Origin: an uncultured Bacilli bacterium
Lineage (GTDB): Bacteria; Bacillota_I; Bacilli_A; RF39; UBA660
Direction of reading: 5' to 3'
DNA length: 64,000 bases
Assembly: GCA_934162425.1 (NCBI GenBank)
Contig: CAKPIS010000003.1
Span: 147,378 to 211,377 of the forward strand
Positions 45,534 to 54,525 of this stretch are shown in pieces (position 1 is the first letter of the stretch; each line of letters begins with the position of its first letter). Below the pieces are notes generated by a model, which ran no database searches, was not told the DNA's origin, and worked only from the letters and a program-made list of their open reading frames with translations. Position numbers and translations under genes: made by a program.

Positions 45534-47447
45534 TTAATTATTATCTACATCTTTCTTAACTTTTAAGAATAAATCTAAATCTTTTTTAATATTAGAAAGT
45601 TTAAACTGTAACGCACCACTTTGTCTATTACCAAATAAGTCTCCTTCTCCCCTTAGCTTAAAGTCTGCTTCACTTATCTTAAATCCATCATTTTCATAAG
45701 TCATAATATTAAGTCTTTCTTTATCTTTATCACTTATTAAATAACAATAGGATTGAACGTTATTTCTTCCTACTCTACCACGAAGTTGGTGAAGAGTAGA
45801 CAATCCAAATCTATCTGCATCAAAAATAACTATAACAGTTGCATTTTTAACATCTATACCAACTTCTATAACAGTTGTAGATATTAATATGTCTATTAAA
45901 CCATTTTTATAATCATCCATTATTTTTTCTTTTTCTTCATTTTTCATCTTTCCATGTAATACTTTTACAGTATAATTTTTAAATGCTAGTTTAAATTTAT
46001 GTTCAAGATCATATACGTTTGTATAATCTGTATCACAATTTTCTTCTATCATAGGTGATATAACATATACTTGTCTTTTATTTTTAAGTTCTTTATAAAT
46101 ACCATCTAATACATCTTTTAATTCATCTGTCTTTTTTAATATTGTTTTAACAGGCATCCTTCCATTTGGCATAGTTTTAATACTTGATATATCAGTATCT
46201 CCATAAAGCATTAAAGCATACGTTCTAGGTATTGGAGTTGCACTCATCAAAAGTACATCTGGATAACCAAGTTTATTTTTTAATTTTAGTCTTTGATTAA
46301 CTCCAAAACGATGCTGTTCATCTGTTATAATAAGTCCTAAATTATTTAATTTAACATTATCATTAATTAATGAATGTGTACCTATTAAAAAATCTATATT
46401 ACCATTTTCTAAATCTTCATATATTCTCTTTTTATCTTTTAAAGTTGTACTACCAGTTAAAAGTGCTATGTTAAAGTCTTTATTATTAAAAAGCTTAATA
46501 GCGCTGTTATAGTGCTGACTAGCAAGTGCCTCAGTAGGTGCCATAAGTGCAGACTGATAACCACAACTTTTAACAGCATATGCTAAAATAAAAGCAACTA
46601 TTGTTTTACCTGAGCCAACATCACCTTGAAGAAGTCTATTCATTCTTTTATCACTTTTTAAGTCAAGTATCATCTCTTCTATTACTTTATTTTGATCAAT
46701 AGTTAATTTAAATGGAAGCTTGTTAATAAACTCATATACTTTATTAGTATCTATATCTTTTATAAATGACGTAGAGTGTTTTTCATTTTTTTCCTTTAAT
46801 AGTTTTATCTTTTTTAAATATGTATATATTTCTTCATACTTAAGTGTTTTAAGTGCAGTTTTTAAATTCAAAGTATTATCTGGATTATGTATACATTTAA
46901 TTGCTGTTTCTTCATCCATAAAATTATAATAATCGATTATTACTTTTGGTATATTATTATCTATTTTTTCCATATCTAATGCTTTATTAATGTATTCATT
47001 TATTTTTTTAGATGAAAGTCCTTTTGTCATATGATAAACAGGAACTATTTTTGCATAATCAGGTAATTTACCAAAGGTTATATTAGTTGCAGTTAAAGAT
47101 AAATTCTTTGGATTATACTTTCCATATACTGTTACGTATGATGCTACTTTTATATTATTTTTAATAAAAGCTCTATTAAATAAAGTAACTTTAACTATTC
47201 TATTTTGACATATTATATTAAATGAAATTTTATTTTTTCCTTTAAAATAACTAACTATAGGATTACTTTCAACAATACCATCTACTATCATATTATCAAA
47301 TGATTTTTCATCATCTAAACTTTTTCTTGATATAATATCAAATCTATAAGGATAATATCTAACTAAATCACTTATAGTATATATACCAATATTATTTAAT
47401 AATTCTTTAGTCTTAGTACCTAATCCTTTTATATTATCTATCTCCAT
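45534..47447 (-). CDS. recG: ATP-dependent DNA helicase RecG
   Basis: 637 residues, somewhat shorter than the usual roughly 680. The wedge/OB domain (about 50-150) precedes the helicase core: Walker A LLQGDVGSGKT (near 270), motif Ia MAPTEALASQHY, DEQHRFGVNQR (motif II, DEQH), LMSATPIPRT, STTVIEVGIDV and HQLRGRVGR. RecG rescues stalled forks and processes branched DNA. It has its own promoter with a built-in palindrome. The N-terminal domain is shortened compared with longer homologues. Confidence 0.95.
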   Translation of the reverse strand: MEIDNIKGLGTKTKELLNNIGIYTISDLVRYYPYRFDIISRKSLDDEKSFDNMIVDGIVESNPIVSYFKGKNKISFNIICQNRIVKVTLFNRAFIKNNIKVASYVTVYGKYNPKNLSLTATNITFGKLPDYAKIVPVYHMTKGLSSKKINEYINKALDMEKIDNNIPKVIIDYYNFMDEETAIKCIHNPDNTLNLKTALKTLKYEEIYTYLKKIKLLKEKNEKHSTSFIKDIDTNKVYEFINKLPFKLTIDQNKVIEEMILDLKSDKRMNRLLQGDVGSGKTIVAFILAYAVKSCGYQSALMAPTEALASQHYNSAIKLFNNKDFNIALLTGSTTLKDKKRIYEDLENGNIDFLIGTHSLINDNVKLNNLGLIITDEQHRFGVNQRLKLKNKLGYPDVLLMSATPIPRTYALMLYGDTDISSIKTMPNGRMPVKTILKKTDELKDVLDGIYKELKNKRQVYVISPMIEENCDTDYTNVYDLEHKFKLAFKNYTVKVLHGKMKNEEKEKIMDDYKNGLIDILISTTVIEVGIDVKNATVIVIFDADRFGLSTLHQLRGRVGRNNVQSYCYLISDKDKERLNIMTYENDGFKISEADFKLRGEGDLFGNRQSGALQFKLSNIKKDLDLFLKVKKDVDNN

Positions 47448-47475
47448 TTTATACCTTCTTATCTATTACAAATTA

Positions 47476-47504
47476 ATTATAACAAACGATTGTTTGTAAA
47501 TCAA
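47476..47504 (-). promoter_or_regulatory. recG promoter with operator-like palindrome in the spacer
   Basis: On the minus strand: -35 TTGATT (47499-47504), a 17-base spacer and -10 TATAAT (47476-47481). The spacer holds the inverted repeat ACAAAC-4-GTTTGT (47482-47497). A repeat in this position is typical of TetR/QacR-type operators, but no such regulator is in the window. Confidence 0.65.
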
Positions 47505-47546
47505 TTATGATTTATAAACTTAACTAAAATTTTTTTAAAAATATCA

Positions 47547-47704
47547 AAAAAAAGGTTGACTTTTAGTCCCCTTTCGATTAGTATAAATATCGCCAGTTGA
47601 GGAAAAATCTAATTTCCTTAATTGGTACGCTAGTATCACAACTAGCCAACCCCTTTTTATTCTTTTTGAGATTGCATGGGAATCCATGTAATCTCCTTTT
47701 TTTT
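47547..47704 (+). ncRNA. Candidate structured RNA or leader upstream of gerA
   Basis: Several helices can be drawn on the plus strand: an outer stem (GGTTG 47554-47558 with CAACC 47647-47651), a 13-base stem CCAGTTGAGGAAA / TTTCCTTAATTGG whose two G-U pairs only work on this strand, a hairpin GCTAGT/ACTAGC, and a strong terminator GAGATTGCATGG / CCATGTAATCTC (47668-47695) with eight T. It ends about 50 bases before gerA. It could be an independent small RNA or a regulated leader. A good promoter is not evident. I do not recognise a known riboswitch class. Confidence 0.5.
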
Positions 47705-47753
47705 GCATTATTTTATTCTTTTTAGACCATAATATTTTTAAAAGAGGGATATT

Positions 47754-49199
47754 ATGGAAATAAATAAAAATAGATTAAAAAACATAGAATATATAAAAAA
47801 TAAAACTGGTAATGCAAGTGATATAACATATAAAGATATACTACTTAATAATAAAACCATTACTATTATATACATAAATAGTATATGTGATTCAAACATG
47901 ATAAATGATTTTATTTTAAAAGCTATTGATGATAATAAAAACGATATTAGTAAAGATATATATAATTATTTTAAAAACTATATTCCTAGCAACAACATGA
48001 AAGAAGCTTCTAATATTGATGATGCACTAACTTTTTTACTTAATGGATTTACTATTATATTATTTGATGAAGTTAAAAATATTATTGCCTTTGAAAATAA
48101 AGCTAAATTAAATAGTAATATTATAAGAAGTGAAAATGAAAAAAGTCTTTATGGACCAAGTGATTCTTTTTGTGAAAATTATGAAACTAATATAGGTCTT
48201 ATTAGAAGAAGAATTAGAAGTGAAAACTTACAATTTAAAGAATGTACTGTTGGAAGTGAAAGTAATAGCAAAGTAAGTATATTTTATATGAATAAAACTT
48301 GTTCTGAAAAACTAGTTAACGATATATATAATAAAATTAAAAAAATTAATATTAAATACGTTGGTAATACCAATTATATTTTAGATGCTATAAGTAATAC
48401 TAATAGAATGATTTTTCCAAGTTCTCTAAAAACAGAAAGAGCTGATCTTGCATGTCAAAAATTAATTGAAGGAAGAATTGTTTTAATGTGTGAAAATACA
48501 AATGAAGTTATTATACTTCCCTGTATGTTTAGTGATTTTCTAAAAAATCCAGATGATTATTATGAAAAGAATTTAAATACTATATTTAATAGAATAATTA
48601 GAGTATTTGCTCTACTTTTAGCTCTTTTAACACCAGCTATATATATTTCTCTTATGGCATATAACATAGAGGCTATACCAAGTGGATTACTAATTAATTT
48701 TTCAATTCAAAGAGATGGTGTTCCATTTCCTACCGTTTTAGAAATACTTGCTATGGGTCTTATGTTTCAAATACTAAGAGAAAGTGATTTAAGATTTCCT
48801 GGTAAGGGAGGAAGTTCTATTTCTATAGTAGGAGCTTTAGTACTTGGTCAAGCTGCTGTTGAAGCTGGCATTGTATCTCCTATTACTATTATAATAGTTG
48901 GAATATCCAGCGTTGCATCCCTAGCCTTTTCTTCTATTGAATTAATTAATTCCCTTAGATGGTGGCAACTTATATTAATTCTGCTAGCAACCCTTTTTGG
49001 TTTTATTGGAGTAATGTTTGGCTTTATAATATTAGTTGCACTATTAGTTAGCAACTACTCATGTAATAAACCTTACTTTTTTCCATTTGAACCATTTAGT
49101 AAAAAAGGAAATAAAGATGCAATATTAATAAAAAATAATTATAAATTTAATCCACTTAAAGTATTTAAAAGGGAGGATAATAATGAAAAAGATAACTAG
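47754..49199 (+). CDS. gerA: GerA-family spore germination protein, A subunit
   Basis: 481 residues. A soluble N-terminal domain (about 1-275) with the family motif LDAISNTNRMIFPSS, then four to six membrane helices (about 282-455), containing PFPTVLEILAMGLMFQILRE and PGKGGSSISIVGALVLGQAAV. GerA-type subunits sit in the inner spore membrane as oligomeric channels that open on binding germinants. It is the first of three germination genes in the usual receptor set. GAGGGA precedes the ATG. Confidence 0.94.
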   Translation: MEINKNRLKNIEYIKNKTGNASDITYKDILLNNKTITIIYINSICDSNMINDFILKAIDDNKNDISKDIYNYFKNYIPSNNMKEASNIDDALTFLLNGFTIILFDEVKNIIAFENKAKLNSNIIRSENEKSLYGPSDSFCENYETNIGLIRRRIRSENLQFKECTVGSESNSKVSIFYMNKTCSEKLVNDIYNKIKKINIKYVGNTNYILDAISNTNRMIFPSSLKTERADLACQKLIEGRIVLMCENTNEVIILPCMFSDFLKNPDDYYEKNLNTIFNRIIRVFALLLALLTPAIYISLMAYNIEAIPSGLLINFSIQRDGVPFPTVLEILAMGLMFQILRESDLRFPGKGGSSISIVGALVLGQAAVEAGIVSPITIIIVGISSVASLAFSSIELINSLRWWQLILILLATLFGFIGVMFGFIILVALLVSNYSCNKPYFFPFEPFSKKGNKDAILIKNNYKFNPLKVFKREDNNEKDN

Positions 49200-50385
49200 A
49201 TTTTTATTAATAGTAATTTGCATATTTTGCCTAAGTGGATGTTTTGATTATAAAGAAATAAATGAATATGCAATAGTATCTGGAATATCAATAGATAAAT
49301 GCGAAAAAGAAAACTGTAAATATACTATTGGAGTACAGATAATGAATGCTAAAAAAGATGAAGAATCAGATAATAGCTTAATAGCATTTTATAAAGCAGA
49401 TAGTAATACTATTTATGAAGCTTTAGAAAAAATAATGTTAGATTCTCCTAAAGAATTATACTTAGGTCATAATGAAGTTACTGTAATAAGTGATAAATTA
49501 TTAAAAGAAAAAGATCCTCTTAATTATTTCGATTATTTTATGAGGGATATGCAAATGGAAAAAAATTCGCTTGTAATAGCATCTAAAAATGATAAAGCAT
49601 ATAATGTTTTAAAGATAATTACTCCTCTTGAAACAATACCATCTAAAAACTTAAGATCTACTCTTACTATAGCTGATAAATTTAGTGGTACTCTAACTGT
49701 TATAACTGCAGATGAATTTACTTCTAAATTATTAAATACAGGTAAAGAACCAATTCTTCCTTCTATAAAAATAATAGGAAGTCCAAAAAAGGGTGAAAAA
49801 ATGGATAATATAGGTCAAAGTAATCCAGATGCAAAACTAAAATTTTCATCCCTTGGTTTCTTTGAAAAAAGTAAATTAAAAGGATATTTAACAGATAAAG
49901 AAGCTGTTGGATATAATATTTTAGCGGGAACTCAAAAAAACACTTACATACAAGTTAAATGTGATAGTGATAATTATGCAATAGTTAGAATAAATAGTGC
50001 TAAAAAAGGCGAAAAACTATATTTTAAAGAAGATAAACCTAAAATAGATTTTAATACAAATGTAAATGCTGACTTAATAGAATATAATTGCAAAGCAGAC
50101 TTTATAAAAAATGAGAAAAAAATAAAAGACTTAGAGATAAAAGTAAATAAAGAAATAGAAAAAATTATGAAAAAAACAATCAATAGATTATATAATGAAA
50201 ATAAGTCTGATACACTTGAATACGGTAGTAAGTTTAATCAAAGATATAATAGAAAAATGAAAAAATTAGGTTATAATCCAAATAATATTATAAATAATAT
50301 TTCATTTAAATTAAAAGCTAATACTAAAATAAATTCTACTAACTTATCTATTAAGTCAGTAAAGGAGGATAGCAAATATGAATAA
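49183..50385 (+). CDS. gerC: Ger(x)C-family germination lipoprotein, C subunit
   Basis: 400 residues. The lipobox LSGCFDYKEINEYAIVSGI is near residue 20, so the Cys is lipidated and the protein is anchored outside the inner spore membrane. The three-domain Ger(x)C fold follows, with the conserved C-terminal region ending near residue 390. It overlaps gerA by 17 bases and gerB by eight, so the three are co-translated. Confidence 0.92.
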   Translation: MKKITRFLLIVICIFCLSGCFDYKEINEYAIVSGISIDKCEKENCKYTIGVQIMNAKKDEESDNSLIAFYKADSNTIYEALEKIMLDSPKELYLGHNEVTVISDKLLKEKDPLNYFDYFMRDMQMEKNSLVIASKNDKAYNVLKIITPLETIPSKNLRSTLTIADKFSGTLTVITADEFTSKLLNTGKEPILPSIKIIGSPKKGEKMDNIGQSNPDAKLKFSSLGFFEKSKLKGYLTDKEAVGYNILAGTQKNTYIQVKCDSDNYAIVRINSAKKGEKLYFKEDKPKIDFNTNVNADLIEYNCKADFIKNEKKIKDLEIKVNKEIEKIMKKTINRLYNENKSDTLEYGSKFNQRYNRKMKKLGYNPNNIINNISFKLKANTKINSTNLSIKSVKEDSKYE

Positions 50386-51475
50386 TAAAATTTCAAGGTA
50401 TCAAGTTGGAATGCTTTTATTCTTATTATATTGTAGTTTATATATAGGTCTTGGAGATATTATACTACTTAGAAAATCAGGAGATGAAATATTAATATCT
50501 ATGATACTAGGTGTAATAATTGGTTACATTCCTCTTTTTATGTACTTAAAAGTTAATTCTAGTTTACCTAAATGTAATATATATGAGAAAAACACAAGAT
50601 TATTTGGTAATTTTTTAGGTAAAATACTAAATGCATTAATACTTATAATATATATATGTTTTTATATAATTGCAATAAGAGAAATAGTTATATTTTCAGC
50701 TAGTAAATACCTTCAAAATACTCCGTATTTTATATTAGGATTACTAGCTATTATAACTTCATTAATAATATGTTTTAAAGGCTTAGAATGTATCTTTAGA
50801 ATATCTAGATTATCATTTATAGTAACTATTATATTTATTATAATAATAGAAGTAGCTGTATTAAAATACGTAGAAATAGGTAATATACTTCCAATGTTAA
50901 CAGGAAATAATTATATAAAAGATATATTATCAGGAGCTATTTTTGAAGCTTCTTCCTGCTCTATTTTAACAGTACTTTTATTTACTATAAGAAAAGATGA
51001 TATTATAGAAAGTGAAAAATATAATAAAACTGCTATTATATTTTATACTATAAGTGGTATATCTCTTATTATTGTTATGTTCTTATTACTTACATGTTTT
51101 GATCACAAATTATCTACTCTGTTTAGGTATCCAGAATATATTAGTCTAAAAAAGATAGGATTTTCATCATCTGAGTTACATTTAGAAAACATACTAGCAT
51201 TTAGATGGATATTTTATATGTTATCTTTAAGCTTAATATCATTATATGGAATAAAGTGTGGAATAGAAAACTTTGTAAAAAATGAAAAGAAAGTTAAATG
51301 GATAGTAATAATCATTTCTGTTATAGCTGTAATATTATCTGAGTTTATACTAGGTAATATAAATCATTCTATAATAATAATTAAAATTTATTATACTTTG
51401 TTTCTTGCACTTCCACTTTTTATAATACTTACTTTTATATTTATTAGGTGTTTAATGCTAAAAAATAAGTCTTAA
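50378..51475 (+). CDS. gerB: GerB-family germination protein, B subunit
   Basis: 365 residues with ten membrane helices, of the GerAB/ArcD/ProY (APC-type) family: the N-terminal ISRYQVGMLLFLLY is typical. The B subunit binds the small-molecule germinant, an amino acid or similar. It closes the gerA-gerC-gerB operon. The presence of a full receptor means this organism makes endospores. Order A-C-B differs from the A-B-C of B. subtilis gerA. Confidence 0.92.
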   Translation: MNNKISRYQVGMLLFLLYCSLYIGLGDIILLRKSGDEILISMILGVIIGYIPLFMYLKVNSSLPKCNIYEKNTRLFGNFLGKILNALILIIYICFYIIAIREIVIFSASKYLQNTPYFILGLLAIITSLIICFKGLECIFRISRLSFIVTIIFIIIIEVAVLKYVEIGNILPMLTGNNYIKDILSGAIFEASSCSILTVLLFTIRKDDIIESEKYNKTAIIFYTISGISLIIVMFLLLTCFDHKLSTLFRYPEYISLKKIGFSSSELHLENILAFRWIFYMLSLSLISLYGIKCGIENFVKNEKKVKWIVIIISVIAVILSEFILGNINHSIIIIKIYYTLFLALPLFIILTFIFIRCLMLKNKS

Positions 51476-51500
51476 AATTTTATTTATTAAGACTTTTTTT
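51466..51500. terminator. Terminator of the ger operon
   Basis: AAGTCTTAA and TTAAGACTT arms plus seven T, between convergent genes; it can work on both strands. Confidence 0.8.
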
Positions 51501-52416
51501 CTTTATTTCTTTTATCTTGAATTATATCTATTTCTTTTTCTGTTATTAAGCTAACATTATTTTCTTTAGCCCATGATACGCATCCTTTTAATACGGTATT
51601 TAAAAATACTCTTGGAACTTTAACTAATCTTTTACAAGCTTCATCAGTAAATTTTATTTTATCATCTATTCTAGATGCAGCATATTTAACAGTATCTAAG
51701 CTTATACCTTTAGATTTAGGTATAGGTTCTTTTTTTGCTTTTCTTTGCTTTGTATACCAAAAATTTTTATTATCACGGTAACCATAATCAACAGGAATAG
51801 ATGGAAATGCACTACTTTTTACACCGCTAATAATTGCATCATATTGTTTTGGCTTTATTAATATATTATCTATTTTCAAAATAAAATGAGCACCATTTTT
51901 ACTAGTTATACCATTAAAATTATGAAATGGTTCAAAGTATTCATCTAAAACTTTGTCATTTTCTGCCCCATCTAAACTATCTACCCATGTACATTCAAAA
52001 ACTTGGTAAGCTTCTTTTATGATAAGTGGATATTTATCCTTACTTTCTAATGATCTTTTTCCATTAACTAATGTAAAAATACAATCTTTCATCTTTTCTT
52101 CTGTAGTTTCACCTGGATATCCTAATCTAACTGCCTCTTTAAAATATTTTTTATCTGCCGTAATAAAGTTTATAGCACATTTTTTTGTTCTTAATATGTT
52201 TTTACAAGTATTAGAAGAGTTACGACAACAAAGAATCATTGCATAATAATCTTTGCCTGCTATATAATATGGAAAGCAAAGCGAGTAAGCTCCAAGATTA
52301 GTTTTTTCATTAGAATCAAGTGTTGAAATAAGCGTAGTTGGCATAGGAAAAAATGATGATGTTTGATAAAAATTATCAACAATTCTAATATTTTTAAATC
52401 CATTTATATCTTCCAT
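51487..52416 (-). CDS. Flavin-reductase-like protein with C-terminal PCP_red-like domain
   Basis: 309 residues. The N-terminal 200 residues look like the FMN-binding split-barrel of the flavin-reductase-like family (TTLISTLDSNEKTNLGAYSL, then KKCAINFITADKKYFKEA). The C-terminal 45 residues (FTDEACKRLVKVPRVFLNTV, then CVSWAKENNVSLITEKEI) resemble the PCP_red helical module known from protochlorophyllide reductase subunits and some other redox proteins. The substrate is unknown. Convergent with gerB. GGAGA precedes the ATG. Confidence 0.65.
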   Translation of the reverse strand: MEDINGFKNIRIVDNFYQTSSFFPMPTTLISTLDSNEKTNLGAYSLCFPYYIAGKDYYAMILCCRNSSNTCKNILRTKKCAINFITADKKYFKEAVRLGYPGETTEEKMKDCIFTLVNGKRSLESKDKYPLIIKEAYQVFECTWVDSLDGAENDKVLDEYFEPFHNFNGITSKNGAHFILKIDNILIKPKQYDAIISGVKSSAFPSIPVDYGYRDNKNFWYTKQRKAKKEPIPKSKGISLDTVKYAASRIDDKIKFTDEACKRLVKVPRVFLNTVLKGCVSWAKENNVSLITEKEIDIIQDKRNKEKKS

Positions 52417-52439
52417 ATATATTCTCCTTTATTATCTAA

Positions 52440-52466
52440 AAAAAGTTCAAAAGAATTGAACCTTTT
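52440..52466 (-). terminator. Terminator after the lipoprotein gene
   Basis: GTTCAA and TTGAAC arms, read on the minus strand into seven T; it lies between the lipoprotein gene and the flavin-reductase gene. Confidence 0.7.
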
Positions 52467-52467
52467 A

Positions 52468-52785
52468 CTATTTTAATCCTATTTGATTTTTAGCAAATAA
52501 CTTATCTTCAAAGAACGTTAATGTAACAGTAGCTTCATCTTCACCTTTAGCATTGCAAGTATAAATTACTTGTTTTGAATTAGATATTTCTACTTCACTT
52601 GTTTTGATACAATCTCCACCAACTATTTTTTTGACTTCTTCTAAACTCATTCCACTTGCTAATTTTTCATATTCTGATGCTGTAACTATAGTTTTACTAT
52701 TTGGATATGCTAATTTTTGTTCTTCACAGCCACATAGCATAAGCAAAAGAGCACAAATTGTTATTAAACACACTCTTCTTTTCAT
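52468..52785 (-). CDS. Small lipoprotein, DUF3862/SmpA-like
   Basis: 105 residues. The lipobox LLLMLCGCEEQ predicts lipidation at the second Cys. The mature part has the DUF3862-like pattern TASEYEKLASGMSLEEVKKIVGG. The function is unknown; BamE/SmpA-type folds often act in protein interactions. I take the ATG at 52785 with GGAGGTG upstream, 11 codons inside a longer frame. Confidence 0.7.
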   Translation of the reverse strand: MKRRVCLITICALLLMLCGCEEQKLAYPNSKTIVTASEYEKLASGMSLEEVKKIVGGDCIKTSEVEISNSKQVIYTCNAKGEDEATVTLTFFEDKLFAKNQIGLK

Positions 52786-52978
52786 ATCTTCACCTCCATA
52801 TAATACTTGGCATAACAATTAGTACCATTGTTTCCCCTTATTTTATATAAATATAATACCACGTACTTGTTGTAAAAGTAAATATTATAATTAAAAAGTT
52901 TACAGATAATTTAAATATTTATAAATGCTAATGTATGAATTCTTATTTTGAAAAAAAAGATGAATATATAGATATATA

Positions 52979-52987
52979 TGATATAAT
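52979..52987 (+). promoter_or_regulatory. Extended -10 promoter of the DUF4177/yidD pair
   Basis: TGATATAAT is an extended -10 element 24 bases before the GTG start. No clear -35. Confidence 0.45.
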
Positions 52988-53010
52988 CATCAATATAAGG
53001 AGGTATTATT

Positions 53011-53235
53011 GTGAGAAAATACAAAATTGTAGAAGGTCCTAAGAATATTATTGTTGATAAAAAAAACTCTGAATCAGCTTTAAAATTATTTGAAGAAATT
53101 ATTAATAAAGAAGTAAGTCAAGGATGGGAATATCATTCAATGGAAACTATTACAATAACCGAAAAACCAGGATGCTTTCAACAACCGGTTATAAGATGTA
53201 GTTATATGTTAATTTTCTATAGAGAAGAAAAATAA
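53011..53235 (+). CDS. DUF4177-like small protein
   Basis: 74 residues. The motif QGWEYHSMETITI and an N-terminal strand fit the DUF4177 family of unknown function. It begins with GTG, preceded by AAGGAGG at a good distance. Its stop codon overlaps the yidD start (TAATG), so the two are coupled. Confidence 0.65.
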   Translation: MRKYKIVEGPKNIIVDKKNSESALKLFEEIINKEVSQGWEYHSMETITITEKPGCFQQPVIRCSYMLIFYREEK

Positions 53236-53621
53236 TGAATTGGTATAATGATCCAAGAAGTTATGATTATAAAAGAATTTATAATAAAGAGTCCATAAAC
53301 AAATTAAGATTTTTTATAATTATAATTTTAAATGTAATTCTATCGTTAATATGTTACTTAATTTTTAATGATATTTTTTTATTAATCTTTATTAATTTTA
53401 TTTACTATGTATTATTGTTAAAATATGTTCTTATTTTCATCATAAAGTTATATCAAAAAATGGCGCCAATTAGTATAAGAAGTAAATGTAGATTTGAACC
53501 GAGTTGTTCTAACTATATGTTACTATCATTAGAAAAATATGGATTATTTAAAGGATTAAAAAAAGGAATTAATAGATTAAAACGATGTAATATTAATGAT
53601 GGTGGATATGACTTTCCATAG
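53235..53621 (+). CDS. yidD: YidD-type membrane protein insertion efficiency factor with extra membrane helices
   Basis: 128 residues. The C-terminal 60 residues are YidD: KMAPISIRSKCRFEPSCSNYM and KGINRLKRCNINDGGYDFP, with all conserved cysteines. The N-terminal 55 residues carry two hydrophobic helices (about 24-45 and 47-70) that standard YidD lacks. YidD helps YidC insert membrane proteins. Confidence 0.85.
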   Translation: MNWYNDPRSYDYKRIYNKESINKLRFFIIIILNVILSLICYLIFNDIFLLIFINFIYYVLLLKYVLIFIIKLYQKMAPISIRSKCRFEPSCSNYMLLSLEKYGLFKGLKKGINRLKRCNINDGGYDFP

Positions 53622-53649
53622 AAATATGTTATTATTAATATATTTAGAA

Positions 53650-53690
53650 TATAGAAAGACCTCTAGATTTTTTCTAGAGGTCTTTCTTAT
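53650..53690 (+). terminator. Terminator after yidD
   Basis: AAAGACCTCTAGA and TCTAGAGGTCTTT arms with a short T-rich loop, about 30 bases after the stop codon; it marks the right edge of the core genome region. Confidence 0.85.
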
Positions 53691-54094
53691 GAACAAAAAT
53701 GTTTATACACGTTGGATGAATCAACTTCTAATCTAAATAATCCACTGAAGAAATTATTATTAATTTTATACTAAGGTACTTTAAAAATAAAATATTAATA
53801 ATTACAACACATAATGATAAAATGAATTATATTAATTAAATAATCAAAGTTTAAAAAAACAATTTCTTAGATAATGATTAGTGAAGTAGAATTTATATTT
53901 TCACATAAACTTAGTACGAAACAGACATAATTTTTATTCCCAAATAAAAAAAATATATATAAAGAGAATTAAATAATAACTTTTCTGATAATTATTTATA
54001 CAAAATAAAAACTCACGAATTTTGATTAATCGTAAATGGATTTTAAATGAAGCGAGTGTCATAGTTATCTACAACTTTTTTTCTAATATACGAA
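53691..54094. other. Non-coding AT-rich stretch
   Basis: No coding frame, RNA motif or repeat array is visible. It probably marks the junction between core chromosome and accessory DNA. Confidence 0.5.
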
Positions 54095-54298
54095 TTAATT
54101 CATAAATATCAATTTTATATTATTTTTACCAATTCCTGTCTGGATTAAAACATTATTGCTTATCATGTTGTTTAAAATATCATTAGCTATAAGTTTTAGA
54201 TACATCAAGCAATGATTTCTATTTATTTTATTTAAATATTCAATAATTTGTTTTTGTGTTAAACTGGTTGGCAGAATTTTAACATTTAATCTATTCAA
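54095..54298 (-). pseudogene. Small open frame, possibly the remnant of a winged-helix C-terminus
   Basis: 67 residues starting at a TTG without a ribosome site. The stretch LTQKQIIEYLNKI ... NNMISNNVLIQTGIGKNNIKL resembles the terminal winged helix of Fic-type or similar proteins. Just upstream another frame has a short related-looking segment ending in a stop. It reads as a decayed 3' fragment; it may equally be chance. Confidence 0.3.
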
Positions 54299-54468
54299 CC
54301 ACTTTTAGACCATCAAAATTTCATGTATTAAAAAACTGAACTAAAAAGTTCATTAATAATCTTATGGACGGTTTAAACACATATTATGAACTTACTTTCT
54401 TTCTAAATACAATTATACATCATTTTTCTTTAAACAACAAATTTTAATAATTAAAATGTCCATTTTTA

Positions 54469-54477
54469 TGATATAAT
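54469..54477 (+). promoter_or_regulatory. Extended -10 promoter of the restriction-modification operon
   Basis: TGATATAAT (hexamer 54472-54477), about 50 bases before the methyltransferase ATG. A hairpin GAACT/AGTTC at about 54337-54350 lies upstream. Confidence 0.45.
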
Positions 54478-54525
54478 TATATATAGAAATTAAAGTAAAA
54501 TGGTAATTTATGCAGGTGATTGAAA

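Noticed and set aside
47553..47587. TTGACT ... TATAAA as the promoter of the structured RNA.
   Set aside because: The spacer is 20 bases, too long for a standard promoter, and the -35 would lie inside the outer stem.
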